The notes: a model not told the origin generated them from the letters alone. DNA of 33,718 bases from Hyphomicrobiales bacterium (GCA_019243195.1 JAFAUQ010000033.1:1-33718), one strand, 5' to 3'. Positions 24,248 through 32,837 are shown, counted from the stretch's first letter. Program-made: numbers and translations.

Positions 24248-26221
24248 ATGGCCGATGGCACCGCCGAGGCCGATACGTTCCCGAAACTCCTGATCCGCAA
24301 CGCGCAGGTGCGCGGGCTCCGGCCAGCGATCCGGCACAAGGATTTTGGCATCTGGCAGACCTGGACCTGGGCGCAGGTGCTCGACGAGGTGCTCGCCTTC
24401 TCGGTCGGGCTTGATGAACTCGGCCTCAGGCGCGGCGACAAGTTCGCGGTGATCGGGGCGAACCGTCCGCGGCTCTATTGGGCGATGTGCGCCGGCCAGG
24501 CGCTGGGCGCGGTGCCGGTGCCGGTCTACGCGGATTCCGTTGCCGACGAGATGGCCTACGTGCTCGATCACGCCGAGGCGACGCTCGCGGTGGTCGAGGA
24601 CCAGGAGCAGTTCGATAAGGTGCTCGCGGTCTCCGAGCGGCTGCCGAAGCTTCTCCAGGTGTTCTACGACGAGCCGCGCGGCCTGCGCGACTACGACCAC
24701 GCCCGGCTCAAGTCGATCGACGAAGTGCAGCGCATCGGCCGGCAGGCGCTCGCCGCCGACGCCGGTCGTCGCGCGCGCTGGCAGCAATCGGTCGCGCAAG
24801 GCAAGGGCAGCGACCTCTCGGTGATGCTCTACACCTCGGGCACGACCGGCCGCGCCAAGGGCGTGATGCTCACCTACGACAACGTCCTGATCTCGGCGCA
24901 GAACGGCAACACCTACGATCGCCTCGGCGAGAGCGAAGAGGTGATCGCTTATCTGCCGCTCGCCTGGATCGGCGACCACATCTTCTCCTACGCTCAGTCC
25001 TATGTGGCGGGCTATTGCGTCAATTGCCCGGAGACCGGCGAGACAGTGGTCGAGGACCGGCGCGAGATCGGCACCACCTACGCCTTCGCGCCGCCGCGCG
25101 TTTATGAGAACCTCTTGACCACCACCATGGTGCGGATGGAGGACGCGAGCGCGATCAAGCGCCGCATGTTCCATTATTTCATTGGCGTGGCGCGGCGCTG
25201 GGGCGAGAAAATCCTCAATGGCGAGAAAGTGCCGCTGCACGCGCGGCTGCTCTACGGGCTCGGCGACTTCCTGGTCTACGCGCCGCTGAAGAACCGCTTC
25301 GGCCTCTCGCGCATCCGCGTCAGCTATACGGCGGGCGAGGCGATCGGCCCGGAAATCTTCAGCTTCTTCCGCGCGCTCGGCATCAATTTGAAACAGCTCT
25401 ACGGGCAGACCGAAGCCTCGGTCTACATCGCGGCGCAGCCTGACGGCGAGAGCTTTCCCGACACGGTCGGCAAGCCCAACCAGGACGTCGAGATCCGGAT
25501 CGCCGAGAACGGCGAAGTGCTGTTCCGCTCGCCCGGCGTCTTCGTCGGCTACTACAAAGACCCGGAGAAGACCGCCGAGACCAAGACCCCGGACGGTTGG
25601 GTGCACACGGGCGACGCCGGCTTCATCGATCCGAAGACCGGGCATCTGAAAATCATCGACCGCGCCAAGGACGTGGGCCGACTGATCGACGGCACGCTGT
25701 TCGCGCCCAAATACATTGAGAACAAGCTCAAGTTTTTTCCCAACATCCGCGAGGCGGTGGCGTTCGGCGACAAGCGCGACTTCGTCACCGCGATGATCAA
25801 CATCGACATCGTCGCGGTCGGCAGCTGGGCCGAGCGCAACAACGTGGTCTACGGCTCCTATCAGGAACTCGCCGCCAATCCGCGCGTCTACGAGATGATC
25901 GAGCGGCACATCGAGGAGGTGAACCGCGCGCTGGTCGAGGAAGGAGTCATGGCGGGCGCGCAGATCAAACGCTTCCTCGTCCTGCACAAGGAACTCGACG
26001 CCGACGACGGCGAACTCACCCGCACGATGAAGGTGCGCCGCGGGCTCATCGGCGAGCGCTACGCGCCGCTGATCAAGGCGCTTTACGAGGGCGCGACTGA
26101 AGCCGCGATCGCGACCGAAGTCACGTTCGAGGACGGACGTAAGGGCACGATCTCGGCGCGCCTGAAGATCCGCGACGTGAAGGTCGCGCCGGTCGCCGCC
26201 GCGTTGGAGAAGGCGGCGTGA
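24248..26221 (+). CDS. AMP-forming acyl-CoA synthetase (long-chain type, FAA1-like)
   Basis: A 657-residue adenylate-forming ligase that converts a carboxylic acid, ATP and CoA to acyl-CoA. Motifs: the P-loop YTSGTTGRAKG (195-205), the A5 motif Tyr385-Gly-Gln-Thr-Glu389, Asp456 in GWVHTGDAG, IDRAKDVGRL in place of the usual GR.K.. hinge, and the C-terminal catalytic Lys595 in TRTMKVRRGLI. The lid and WIGDHIFSYAQSYVAGY resemble long-chain fatty-acid enzymes that accompany Liv-type transporters. A strong GGGAGGAG ribosome site precedes ATG 24248. It overlaps livG by four bases (GTGA), so it is part of the transporter operon. Substrate chain type is uncertain. Confidence 0.92.
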   Translation: MADGTAEADTFPKLLIRNAQVRGLRPAIRHKDFGIWQTWTWAQVLDEVLAFSVGLDELGLRRGDKFAVIGANRPRLYWAMCAGQALGAVPVPVYADSVADEMAYVLDHAEATLAVVEDQEQFDKVLAVSERLPKLLQVFYDEPRGLRDYDHARLKSIDEVQRIGRQALAADAGRRARWQQSVAQGKGSDLSVMLYTSGTTGRAKGVMLTYDNVLISAQNGNTYDRLGESEEVIAYLPLAWIGDHIFSYAQSYVAGYCVNCPETGETVVEDRREIGTTYAFAPPRVYENLLTTTMVRMEDASAIKRRMFHYFIGVARRWGEKILNGEKVPLHARLLYGLGDFLVYAPLKNRFGLSRIRVSYTAGEAIGPEIFSFFRALGINLKQLYGQTEASVYIAAQPDGESFPDTVGKPNQDVEIRIAENGEVLFRSPGVFVGYYKDPEKTAETKTPDGWVHTGDAGFIDPKTGHLKIIDRAKDVGRLIDGTLFAPKYIENKLKFFPNIREAVAFGDKRDFVTAMINIDIVAVGSWAERNNVVYGSYQELAANPRVYEMIERHIEEVNRALVEEGVMAGAQIKRFLVLHKELDADDGELTRTMKVRRGLIGERYAPLIKALYEGATEAAIATEVTFEDGRKGTISARLKIRDVKVAPVAAALEKAA

Positions 26222-27015
26222 GGGCGCCGTCGAGCGAGGTGCTGGCCGGGCAGGTGCTGCTCTCGGTCGAGAACGTCTCGCTCTCCTTCGGCGGCGTGAA
26301 GGCGATCCGCGACGTTTCCTTCGACATCCGCAAGGGCGAAATCCGCGCCATCATCGGCCCGAACGGCGCCGGCAAGACGTCGCTGCTCAATGTCATCAAC
26401 GGCTTCTACCAGCCGCAGGAAGGCCGCATCACCTTCCGCGGCGAGACGCGCGAGAAGATGCGGCCCTACGCGGCGGCGCGCGGCGGCATCGCGCGCACGT
26501 TCCAGAACGTCGCGCTGTTCAAGGGGATGAGCGCGCTCGACAACATCATGACCGGGCGCAGCCTCAAGATGAACCGCGGCTTTGTCTGGCAGTTGCTGCG
26601 CCACGGCCCGGCGCTGGCCGAAGAGGTCGAGCACCGGCGCCGGGTCGAGGAGATCATCGATTTTCTCGAGATCAATGCGATCCGCCGCGTGCAGGTCGGC
26701 CGCCTGCCCTACGGCCTGCAGAAGCGGGTCGAACTCGGCCGCGCCCTCGCCATGGAGCCAGACCTGCTGCTGCTCGACGAGCCGATGGCCGGCATGAACC
26801 TCGAGGAAAAGGAGGACATGTCGCGCTTCGTCCTCGATGTGAACAATCACTACGGCACGACAATTGCGCTGATCGAGCACGACATGGGCGTGGTGATGGA
26901 TCTGTCGAACCGCGTGCTCGTGCTCGACTACGGCCGCAAGATCGCCGACGGCACGCCCGACGAGGTGAAAGCCGACCGCAACGTGATCGACGCGTATCTC
27001 GGCGTAGCCCACTGA
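26218..27015 (+). CDS. Liv-type ABC transporter ATPase (LivG-like)
   Basis: A 265-residue ABC ATPase with Walker A GPNGAGKTS (47-55), the divergent signature LPYGLQKRVELGRAL and Walker B LLLLDEPMAGMNLEEKEDM. The LivG-specific GIARTFQNVALFKGMSALDN segment is present. The start is GTG at 26218, overlapping the synthetase stop; no better ATG exists upstream of the conserved LLSVENVSLSFGGV start. It pairs with the LivF-like ATPase encoded at 30691. Although named for branched-chain amino acids, such systems also carry aromatic and other carboxylic acids. Confidence 0.93.
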   Translation: MRAPSSEVLAGQVLLSVENVSLSFGGVKAIRDVSFDIRKGEIRAIIGPNGAGKTSLLNVINGFYQPQEGRITFRGETREKMRPYAAARGGIARTFQNVALFKGMSALDNIMTGRSLKMNRGFVWQLLRHGPALAEEVEHRRRVEEIIDFLEINAIRRVQVGRLPYGLQKRVELGRALAMEPDLLLLDEPMAGMNLEEKEDMSRFVLDVNNHYGTTIALIEHDMGVVMDLSNRVLVLDYGRKIADGTPDEVKADRNVIDAYLGVAH

Positions 27016-27020
27016 GCCCG

Positions 27021-27977
27021 ATGGATCTGCTCTACCAAATATTCATCGATCCGTTCGTGCAGATGGGCACGGCGCCCGACTTGCTCGTGCAGACGCTGTG
27101 GGAAGGGCTTGTCGGCGGCGTGCTCTATTCGCTGATCGCGCTCGGGTTCGTGCTCATCTTCAAGGCGTCGGGCGTGTTCAACTTCGCGCAGGGCATCATG
27201 GTGGTGTTCGCGGCCATGAGTCTCGTCTCCTTGTACGGCCTCGGCATTCCGGCGTTCGTCGCCCTCGCGCTCACCTTTGCGATCATGCTGGCGCTCGCCT
27301 GGGGAGTCGAGCGGCTGGTGTTGCGCCCGCTCGTCAACCAGCCCGACATCATCCTGTTCATGGCGACCTTCGGGTTGACGTATTTTCTAATCGGCTTCGG
27401 CGAGCTGGTGTTCGGCGGCGAGCCCAAGGTGATGATCGCCGACCAGCTTTTTCTTCCGCGCGGCGCCTACGACATCAAGATGCTGGGCGGTTTCGTCTCG
27501 CTGCAGAAGATCGACATTGCGGCGACGGTCATCGCTTCGCTCATGGTGGCGGCACTGGCGGTGTTCTTCCAAAAGACACGCATCGGCCGCGCCCTGCGCG
27601 CGGTTGCCGACAGCCACCGTGCCGCGCTCTCGGTCGGCATTTCGCTCGAGCAGATCTGGGTGATCGTGTGGTTCGCCGCCGGGATCGTCGCGATCGTCAC
27701 CGGGATCATGTGGGGCGCGCGCTCGCAGGTCGAGTTCTCGCTGCAGATCATCGCGCTCAAGGCGCTCCCGGTGCTCATCCTCGGCGGCTTCACCTCGATC
27801 CCCGGCGCCATCGTCGGCGGCGTCATCATCGGCGTGGGCGAGAAGCTCGGCGAGTTTTACTGGGGCCCGTTGCTCGGCAGCGGCATCGAAAGCTGGCTCG
27901 CCTATATGATCGCGCTCGCTTTCCTGCTGTTCCGGCCGCAGGGCCTCTTCGGCGAAAAGATCATCGAGCGCGTGTGA
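27021..27977 (+). CDS. Liv-type ABC transporter permease (LivH-like)
   Basis: A 318-residue permease with about eight membrane segments. Typical LivH sequence appears as GVLYSLIALGFVLIFKASGVFNFAQG (about 33-58), RALRAVADSHRAALSVGISLEQIWVIVWFAAG (coupling loop, about 190-220), and ALPVLILGGFTSIPGAIVGG. It starts 5 bases after the livG-like stop and is followed by the LivM-like gene after 9 bases. Confidence 0.93.
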   Translation: MDLLYQIFIDPFVQMGTAPDLLVQTLWEGLVGGVLYSLIALGFVLIFKASGVFNFAQGIMVVFAAMSLVSLYGLGIPAFVALALTFAIMLALAWGVERLVLRPLVNQPDIILFMATFGLTYFLIGFGELVFGGEPKVMIADQLFLPRGAYDIKMLGGFVSLQKIDIAATVIASLMVAALAVFFQKTRIGRALRAVADSHRAALSVGISLEQIWVIVWFAAGIVAIVTGIMWGARSQVEFSLQIIALKALPVLILGGFTSIPGAIVGGVIIGVGEKLGEFYWGPLLGSGIESWLAYMIALAFLLFRPQGLFGEKIIERV

Positions 27978-27986
27978 GAAATCGCG

Positions 27987-29063
27987 ATGCTCTACCGCGA
28001 AGTCGGCCAATACAAGACCACGTACGAAGCGGACCACGCGATCTTTCCGCTGCTGCAGGACCGCATCGGCATCGCGGTGATCCTCGCAATCGCATTCTTG
28101 TTTGTGCCGTTCACCGCGTCCGACTTCGTGGTCAACTCGATGCTGATCCCGATCCTGATTTTCGCGCTGGCGGCAATCGGGCTCAATCTGCTCACCGGCT
28201 ACGCCGGCCTCATTTCGCTCGGCACCGGGGGCTTCATGGGGGTGGGCGCCTATGGCTGCTACAAGCTCGCGACCGCCTTTCCGCAGGTGAACATTCTCGT
28301 TCCTATCCTTTTGTCCGGATTTTTTTCCGCGGCGGTCGGGGTCGTGTTCGGCCTGCCGTCGCTGCGCATCAAGGGTTTCTATCTCGCGGTGGCGACGCTC
28401 GCCTCGCAGTTCTTTCTCTCATGGTGCTTCGTGCGCGTGCCGTGGCTCGTGAACTACAATGTCTCGGGCGCGATCGAAGTGCCCACCCGCACGTTCTTCG
28501 GTATTCCCATTACCGGGCCCAACGCCACGGCGACAACGCGCTATCTCGTCGTGCTGGCGGTCGTGGTCGCGATGACGTGGCTTGCCTCGAACCTCGTGCA
28601 CGGCCGCATCGGCCGCATGTGGATGGCGGTGCGCGATATGGACATCGCAGCCGAACTGATCGGCATCCGGCTCTACCGCACCAAGCTCCTGGCCTTTGCC
28701 GTGTCGTCGTTTTACGCGGGGGTTGCCGGCGCCATGCTGGTGTTTCTGTGGCTCGGCGCTTCGGAGGCCGACAGCTTCGACATCAACGCGTCGTTCCTCG
28801 TGCTGTTCATGGTCATCATCGGCGGGCTCGGCAGTCTGCTCGGCTCTTATTTGGGCTCGGTGCTCATCCTCGGGCTCCCGATCGTGCTGCGGACGCTTCC
28901 CGGCAGCCTGGGCGTGCCGCTCAACTCGGCAACGGTCGAGCACCTCCAGTTCATGATCGTTGGCGCGCTCATCATCCTGTTTCTGATCGTCGAGCCGAAC
29001 GGGCTCGCCCGGCTGTGGCAGATTGGCAAACAGAAGCTCAGGGTGTGGCCGTTTCCTTATTGA
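27987..29063 (+). CDS. Liv-type ABC transporter permease (LivM-like)
   Basis: A 358-residue permease. LivM marks are AIGLNLLTGYAGLISLGTGGFMGVGAYGCY (about 61-90), LPSLRIKGFYLAVATLASQFFLSW, the coupling-loop stretch MAVRDMDIAAELIGIRLYRTKLLAFAVSSFYAGVAGAM, and IIGGLGSLLGSYLGSVLI. The N-terminal 30 residues are soluble and charged. With the LivH-like protein it forms the membrane channel. Confidence 0.93.
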   Translation: MLYREVGQYKTTYEADHAIFPLLQDRIGIAVILAIAFLFVPFTASDFVVNSMLIPILIFALAAIGLNLLTGYAGLISLGTGGFMGVGAYGCYKLATAFPQVNILVPILLSGFFSAAVGVVFGLPSLRIKGFYLAVATLASQFFLSWCFVRVPWLVNYNVSGAIEVPTRTFFGIPITGPNATATTRYLVVLAVVVAMTWLASNLVHGRIGRMWMAVRDMDIAAELIGIRLYRTKLLAFAVSSFYAGVAGAMLVFLWLGASEADSFDINASFLVLFMVIIGGLGSLLGSYLGSVLILGLPIVLRTLPGSLGVPLNSATVEHLQFMIVGALIILFLIVEPNGLARLWQIGKQKLRVWPFPY

Positions 29064-29114
29064 TGGTGCACATTTCACGTAATTCCCGCCGGGTCCCGGC
29101 TGGGATCGACCACC

Positions 29115-29160
29115 GCCCGGCGTTCCGGGCGAAGAGGGGTGACAGCCGGCCCGCGCCGGC
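29115..29160 (+). promoter_or_regulatory. Two GC-rich hairpins in the livM-livK gap
   Basis: GCCCGG-CGTT-CCGGGC (29115-29130) and GCCGGC-CCGC-GCCGGC (29145-29160) are perfect 6-base stems with 4-base loops. The second ends 5 bases before the AAAGGAGG ribosome site of the binding-protein gene. They may stabilise the downstream message or weaken read-through; there is no T-run, so neither looks like a complete intrinsic terminator. Confidence 0.5.
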
Positions 29161-29179
29161 CAACAAAGGAGGAAGCGCA

Positions 29180-30517
29180 ATGCGCGCGAAGCAACTCGTC
29201 CTCTGCGCCATGGCTGCGGCGACGCTGGGCATGGGCATCCTGGCCGTGCCGGCCGCGGCGGAAGAGGGCATCTACGTTCCGCTGCTCACCTATCGGACGG
29301 GGCCGTTCGCCGGCTCAGGCATTCCGATCGCGAACGGCATGCACGACTATCTGACGATGCTCAACGAACGCGATGGCGGCATCGGCGGCGCGAAGCTGAT
29401 CATCGAAGAATGCGAGACCGGCTACGACACCAAGAAAGGCGTCGAGTGTTACGAGCAGATCAAGTCGAAGCACCCGGTGGTGGTCAATCCGTACTCGACC
29501 GGCATCACGCTTCAGCTGATCCCGAAGGCGGCAGTCGACAAGATTCCGATCCTCTCCATGGCCTACGGCCTCTCGGCGTCCGCCGACGGCAACACCTTCC
29601 CGTGGATCTTCAATCCGCCGGCCACCTATTGGGACGGCCTGTCGATGATCTTCAAATACATCGGCGACAAGGAGGGCGGCCTCGACAAGCTCAAGGGCAA
29701 GACCATCGGGTACATCTTCTTCGACGGCGGCTACGGCCGCGAGCCGATCCCGCTGCTCGAGCAGTTCGCCAAGGATTACGGCTTCACCGCGAAGCAGTAC
29801 CCGGTGCCGGCCGCCGAAATGCAGAATCAGTCGGGCCTGTGGCTCAACGTGCGTCGCGACCGTCCCGCCTGGATGATCATGTGGGGCTGGGGCGCCATGA
29901 ACCCGACCGCCATCAAGGAAGCCGCCAAGATCAACTATCCGCTCGATCACTTCATCGGCGTGTGGTGGTCGGGCAGCGACGACGACGCGCGGCCGGCCGG
30001 CCACGACGGCAAGGGCTATCTCGCGCTCAACCTCAACGGCCTTGGCGCCAGCTACCCGGCCATCCAGGAAATCATGAAATACGTGGTCGACAAGGGTAAG
30101 AGCCAGGTCGATTCCAAGGACCGCGTCGGCGAGAACTTCTACGACCGCGGCGTCTATAACTCGGTGCTGGTCGCCGAGGCGATCCGCAACGCGCAACACA
30201 TCACCGGCAAGAAAGAGGTCACCGGCGAGGACGTGCGGCGCGGGTTCGAGGCGCTGAAAATATCGGAAGCCCGCTGGAAGGAGCTCGGCCTGCCGGACTT
30301 CGCCGCGCCGATCGACAAGGTCTCGTGCAGCGACCACAACGGCCACCACAGCGCCTACATGCAGCAGTGGGACGGCACCAAATGGGTCAAGGTGTCCGAC
30401 TGGATTGCGCCCATGAAGGACAAGGTGCGCCCGTTGCTCGAAGAGGCGGCCAAGGACTACGTGGCGAAGAACCAGCCGTGGCCGGCGCGCACCGAGCCCT
30501 GCGACAAGTCCTCGTGA
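29180..30517 (+). CDS. Liv-type ABC transporter periplasmic binding protein (LivK-like)
   Basis: A 445-residue exported binding protein. The signal peptide is visible (MRAKQLVLCAMAAATLGMGILAVPAAAEE, cleavage near residue 27). The mature part starts GIYVPLLTYRTGPFAGSGIPIANGM, and contains GGAKLIIEECETGYDTKKGVECYEQ and VVNPYSTGITLQLIPKAA, typical of the type-1 periplasmic binding fold used by Liv-like importers of this synthetase-linked subgroup. A near-perfect AAAGGAGG ribosome site suggests high expression. The wide gap upstream (116 bases) contrasts with the tight spacing of the permease genes. Confidence 0.93.
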   Translation: MRAKQLVLCAMAAATLGMGILAVPAAAEEGIYVPLLTYRTGPFAGSGIPIANGMHDYLTMLNERDGGIGGAKLIIEECETGYDTKKGVECYEQIKSKHPVVVNPYSTGITLQLIPKAAVDKIPILSMAYGLSASADGNTFPWIFNPPATYWDGLSMIFKYIGDKEGGLDKLKGKTIGYIFFDGGYGREPIPLLEQFAKDYGFTAKQYPVPAAEMQNQSGLWLNVRRDRPAWMIMWGWGAMNPTAIKEAAKINYPLDHFIGVWWSGSDDDARPAGHDGKGYLALNLNGLGASYPAIQEIMKYVVDKGKSQVDSKDRVGENFYDRGVYNSVLVAEAIRNAQHITGKKEVTGEDVRRGFEALKISEARWKELGLPDFAAPIDKVSCSDHNGHHSAYMQQWDGTKWVKVSDWIAPMKDKVRPLLEEAAKDYVAKNQPWPARTEPCDKSS

Positions 30518-30522
30518 TGCTT

Positions 30523-30685
30523 CTTACCCTCCCCTGGAGGGGGAGGGTCGGTTCTCCCGGGCTTGCCCGGGAGAACCGGGGTGGGGTGGAACAAACAAAG
30601 CGACGCATTTGCTGTTGAGGCAGTCACCCCACCGACGCTTCCGCTTCGCTCCGGCGTCGACCTCTCCCCTCCAGGGGGAGGTAAG
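30523..30685. repeat. Dispersed inverted-repeat element between livK and livF
   Basis: Both ends carry the same sequence in opposite orientation: CTTACCCTCCCCTGGAGGGG on the left and, read on the minus strand, CTTACCTCCCCCTGGAGGGG on the right. Each arm can also fold on itself. Inner parts include CGGTTCTCCCGGG-CTT-GCCCGGGAGAACCG as a long hairpin and a GGGGTGGGGT / GTCACCCCACC pairing. I recognise this as a family scattered in Bradyrhizobium-like genomes. The right arm supplies the GGGGGAGG that precedes the next gene. Confidence 0.82.
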
Positions 30686-30690
30686 CGCGC

Positions 30691-31560
30691 GTGTTGCACG
30701 TTGATCGCATGACCCTCGTTACCGAACTCGAGGTTAAACCGGAGGTCGCCGCCGCCGCCGCGCGCATCCTCACGCTCAACAACGTCGAGGTCGTGTACGA
30801 TCACGTCATTCTCGTGCTCAAAGGCGTCTCGCTCGACGTCGCGCGGGGCGGGATCGTGGCGCTGCTCGGCGCCAATGGTGCCGGCAAATCGACCACGCTC
30901 AAGGCGATCTCGAATTTGCTGCATGCGGAACGCGGCGAGGTCACCAAGGGCTCGATCGTGTTCGACGGCGAGGAGGTCAAGGCGCGCGCCCCCAACGAAC
31001 TGGTGCGGAGCGGCTGCATCCAGGTGATGGAAGGCCGCCACTGCTTCGAGCATCTCACCGTCGAGGAAAATTTGCTGACCGGCGCCTACACGCGACGGGA
31101 CGGCGCCGCCGGCATCCGGCGCGACCTCGACCTCGTCTATTCCTATTTCCCGCGCCTGAACGAGCGACGCAACGCGCTCGCCGGCTATACCTCGGGCGGC
31201 GAGCAGCAGATGTGCGCGCTCGGCCGCGCGCTGATGTCGCGGCCGAAGATGATCCTGCTCGACGAGCCGTCCATGGGGCTAGCGCCGCAGATCGTCGAGG
31301 AGATTTTCGAGATCGTGCACCGGCTCAACGAGAAGGAAGGCGTGTCGTTCCTGCTCGCCGAGCAAAACGCCAACATGGCGCTCAAATACGCGCGCTACGG
31401 CTACATCCTCGAAAACGGCCGTATCGTCATGGACGGCGAGGCCAAGGCGCTGCGCGAGAACGAGGACGTGAAAGAGTTCTACCTCGGCATCGCCGAAGGC
31501 AAGCGCAAATCGTTCCGCAACGCCAAACACTACAAGCGCCGCAAGCGCTGGCTCGCGTGA
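30691..31560 (+). CDS. Liv-type ABC transporter ATPase (LivF-like)
   Basis: A 289-residue ABC ATPase, longer than the usual 235-240 because of N- and C-terminal extensions. It has Walker A GANGAGKST (about 61-69), LivF-type MEGRHCFEHLTVEENLLTGAY, signature YTSGGEQQMCALGRAL and Walker B MILLDEPSMGLAPQIV. The C-terminus ends in a basic tail (GKRKSFRNAKHYKRRKRW). Start: GTG 30691 has GGGGGAGG nine bases upstream, supplied by the repeat; ATG 30709 has no ribosome site but would also be a normal N-terminus. Confidence 0.92.
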   Translation: MLHVDRMTLVTELEVKPEVAAAAARILTLNNVEVVYDHVILVLKGVSLDVARGGIVALLGANGAGKSTTLKAISNLLHAERGEVTKGSIVFDGEEVKARAPNELVRSGCIQVMEGRHCFEHLTVEENLLTGAYTRRDGAAGIRRDLDLVYSYFPRLNERRNALAGYTSGGEQQMCALGRALMSRPKMILLDEPSMGLAPQIVEEIFEIVHRLNEKEGVSFLLAEQNANMALKYARYGYILENGRIVMDGEAKALRENEDVKEFYLGIAEGKRKSFRNAKHYKRRKRWLA

Positions 31561-31574
31561 ATGGGGTGTCGGCC

Positions 31575-32807
31575 ATGTCGGAGTTCTACGATGCGCTCGA
31601 GACCCGCGATCCCGCGGCGCGGGAGAAGGAAACATTTGCTCGGCTGCCGGAGGCACTGGCGCGGGCGATGGGCGCGCCCGGCTGGGCCGAGCATCTCAAG
31701 GGCATCGATCCCAAATCAGTGACTTCGCGCGCGGCGCTCGCCAAGCTTCCGGTGCTGCGCAAATCCGACCTGCCGGCGCTGCAGAAGGCGATGCCGCCGT
31801 TCGGTGGATTGGCGGTGACCCCGCCCGGCAAACTCAAGCGTCTGCTCATGTCGCCCGGCCCCATCTTCGAGCCGGAAGGCCACGACAAGGACGCGTGGGG
31901 CGCCGCGCGCGCCCTCTACGCCGCCGGCTTCCGTCCCGGCGACATCGTGCTCAACACGTTCTCCTATCACCTCACGCCGGGCGGCCACATCATGGATTCG
32001 GGCGCCCAGGCGCTCGGCTGCGCGGTCATCCCGGCCGGCGTCGGCAATACCGAGCAACAGGTCGAGGCGATCGCGCACCTCAAGCCGTCCGGCTACGCCG
32101 GCACGCCCGACTTTCTGAAAATACTGCTCGATGCGGCGACGAAGGCCGGCAAGGACGCCTCCTCGCTCAAGCGCGGGCTCGTGTCCGGCGCCGCCCTGCC
32201 CTCGTCGCTCCGCACTGAGCTCTCCGGGCGCGGCGTCGACGTGCTGCAGGCTTACGCGACGGCGGAACTCGGCATCATCGCCTACGAGAGTTCCGCGCGC
32301 GACGGCATGATCGTGAGCGAGAACGTCATCCTCGAAATCGTGCGGCCCGGCACCGGCGATCCGGTTGCCGAGGGCGAAGTGGGCGAGATCGTCGGCACCT
32401 CCTTCAATCCCGATTATCCGATGATCCGGCTCGCAACCGGCGATCTCTCGGCGGTGCTCGCCGGGCAATCGCCGTGCGGGCGCACCAACACGCGCATCAA
32501 GGGCTGGATGGGCCGCGCCGACCAGACCACCAAGGTCAAAGGCATGTTCGTGCATCCCTCGCATGTGGCGCAGGTGGCCCGGCGGCATCCGGAGCTGGGC
32601 CGCGTTCGCCTCGCGGTGACGCGCGAATCCGAGCAGGACGTGATGACGCTCTATGCCGAATACACGGGGGGCTCCGAGGGACTGACGGACGCAATCGCCG
32701 CGAGCCTGCAGTCGGTCACCAAACTCAAGGGCCGCGTGAGTTTGGTTAAGCCCGGCAGCCTGCCTAACGACGGCAAGGTCATCGCCGATGAGCGGCCGAT
32801 CGGATGA
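31575..32807 (+). CDS. Phenylacetate-CoA ligase-like AMP-forming enzyme
   Basis: A 410-residue protein of the PaaK branch of adenylate-forming ligases. Recognisable parts are LPVLRKSDLPALQ (about 55-67), the degenerate P-loop region RLLMSPGPIFEPEG (about 94-107), DIVLNTFSYHLTPGGHIMDSGAQALG (about 125-150), LKRGLVSGAALPSSLR, the A5-like AYATAELGIIAYES (about 233-246), and RLATGDLSAVL with GRADQTTKVKGMFVHPSHV at the hinge. Family enzymes activate aryl acids to CoA esters. The usual SSGTTG P-loop is not seen, so activity on a free acid is less certain. ATG 31575 was chosen; GTG 31557, overlapping the livF-like stop, is an alternative. Confidence 0.87.
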   Translation: MSEFYDALETRDPAAREKETFARLPEALARAMGAPGWAEHLKGIDPKSVTSRAALAKLPVLRKSDLPALQKAMPPFGGLAVTPPGKLKRLLMSPGPIFEPEGHDKDAWGAARALYAAGFRPGDIVLNTFSYHLTPGGHIMDSGAQALGCAVIPAGVGNTEQQVEAIAHLKPSGYAGTPDFLKILLDAATKAGKDASSLKRGLVSGAALPSSLRTELSGRGVDVLQAYATAELGIIAYESSARDGMIVSENVILEIVRPGTGDPVAEGEVGEIVGTSFNPDYPMIRLATGDLSAVLAGQSPCGRTNTRIKGWMGRADQTTKVKGMFVHPSHVAQVARRHPELGRVRLAVTRESEQDVMTLYAEYTGGSEGLTDAIAASLQSVTKLKGRVSLVKPGSLPNDGKVIADERPIG

Positions 32808-32831
32808 CTCCAGTGCGGCTGCGGCTGGAGT
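32807..32831 (+). promoter_or_regulatory. Hairpin covering the hemH ribosome site
   Basis: ACTCCAG (32807-32813) pairs with CTGGAGT (32825-32831) around an 11-base GC-rich loop. The right arm contains GGAG, the only ribosome-site-like sequence before ATG 32838. The left arm overlaps the last base of the upstream stop codon, so ribosomes finishing the ligase gene would open the stem. It could equally be chance pairing. Confidence 0.4.
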
Positions 32832-32837
32832 GTGCGT

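Noticed and set aside
24182-25987. A 601-codon minus-strand open frame opposite the acyl-CoA synthetase
   Set aside because: Antisense shadow; composition rich in Arg, Asp, Val and His, as expected from the reverse reading of a GC-rich gene.
27098-29179. Upstream extension of the livK frame giving a 1139-residue protein
   Set aside because: The first 694 codons are an Arg/His-rich shadow of livH and livM; the signal peptide and strong ribosome site fix the start at 29180.
30523-30685. Possible small CRISPR-like or tandem array
   Set aside because: The structure is one inverted repeat with self-folding arms, not evenly spaced direct repeats with unique spacers.
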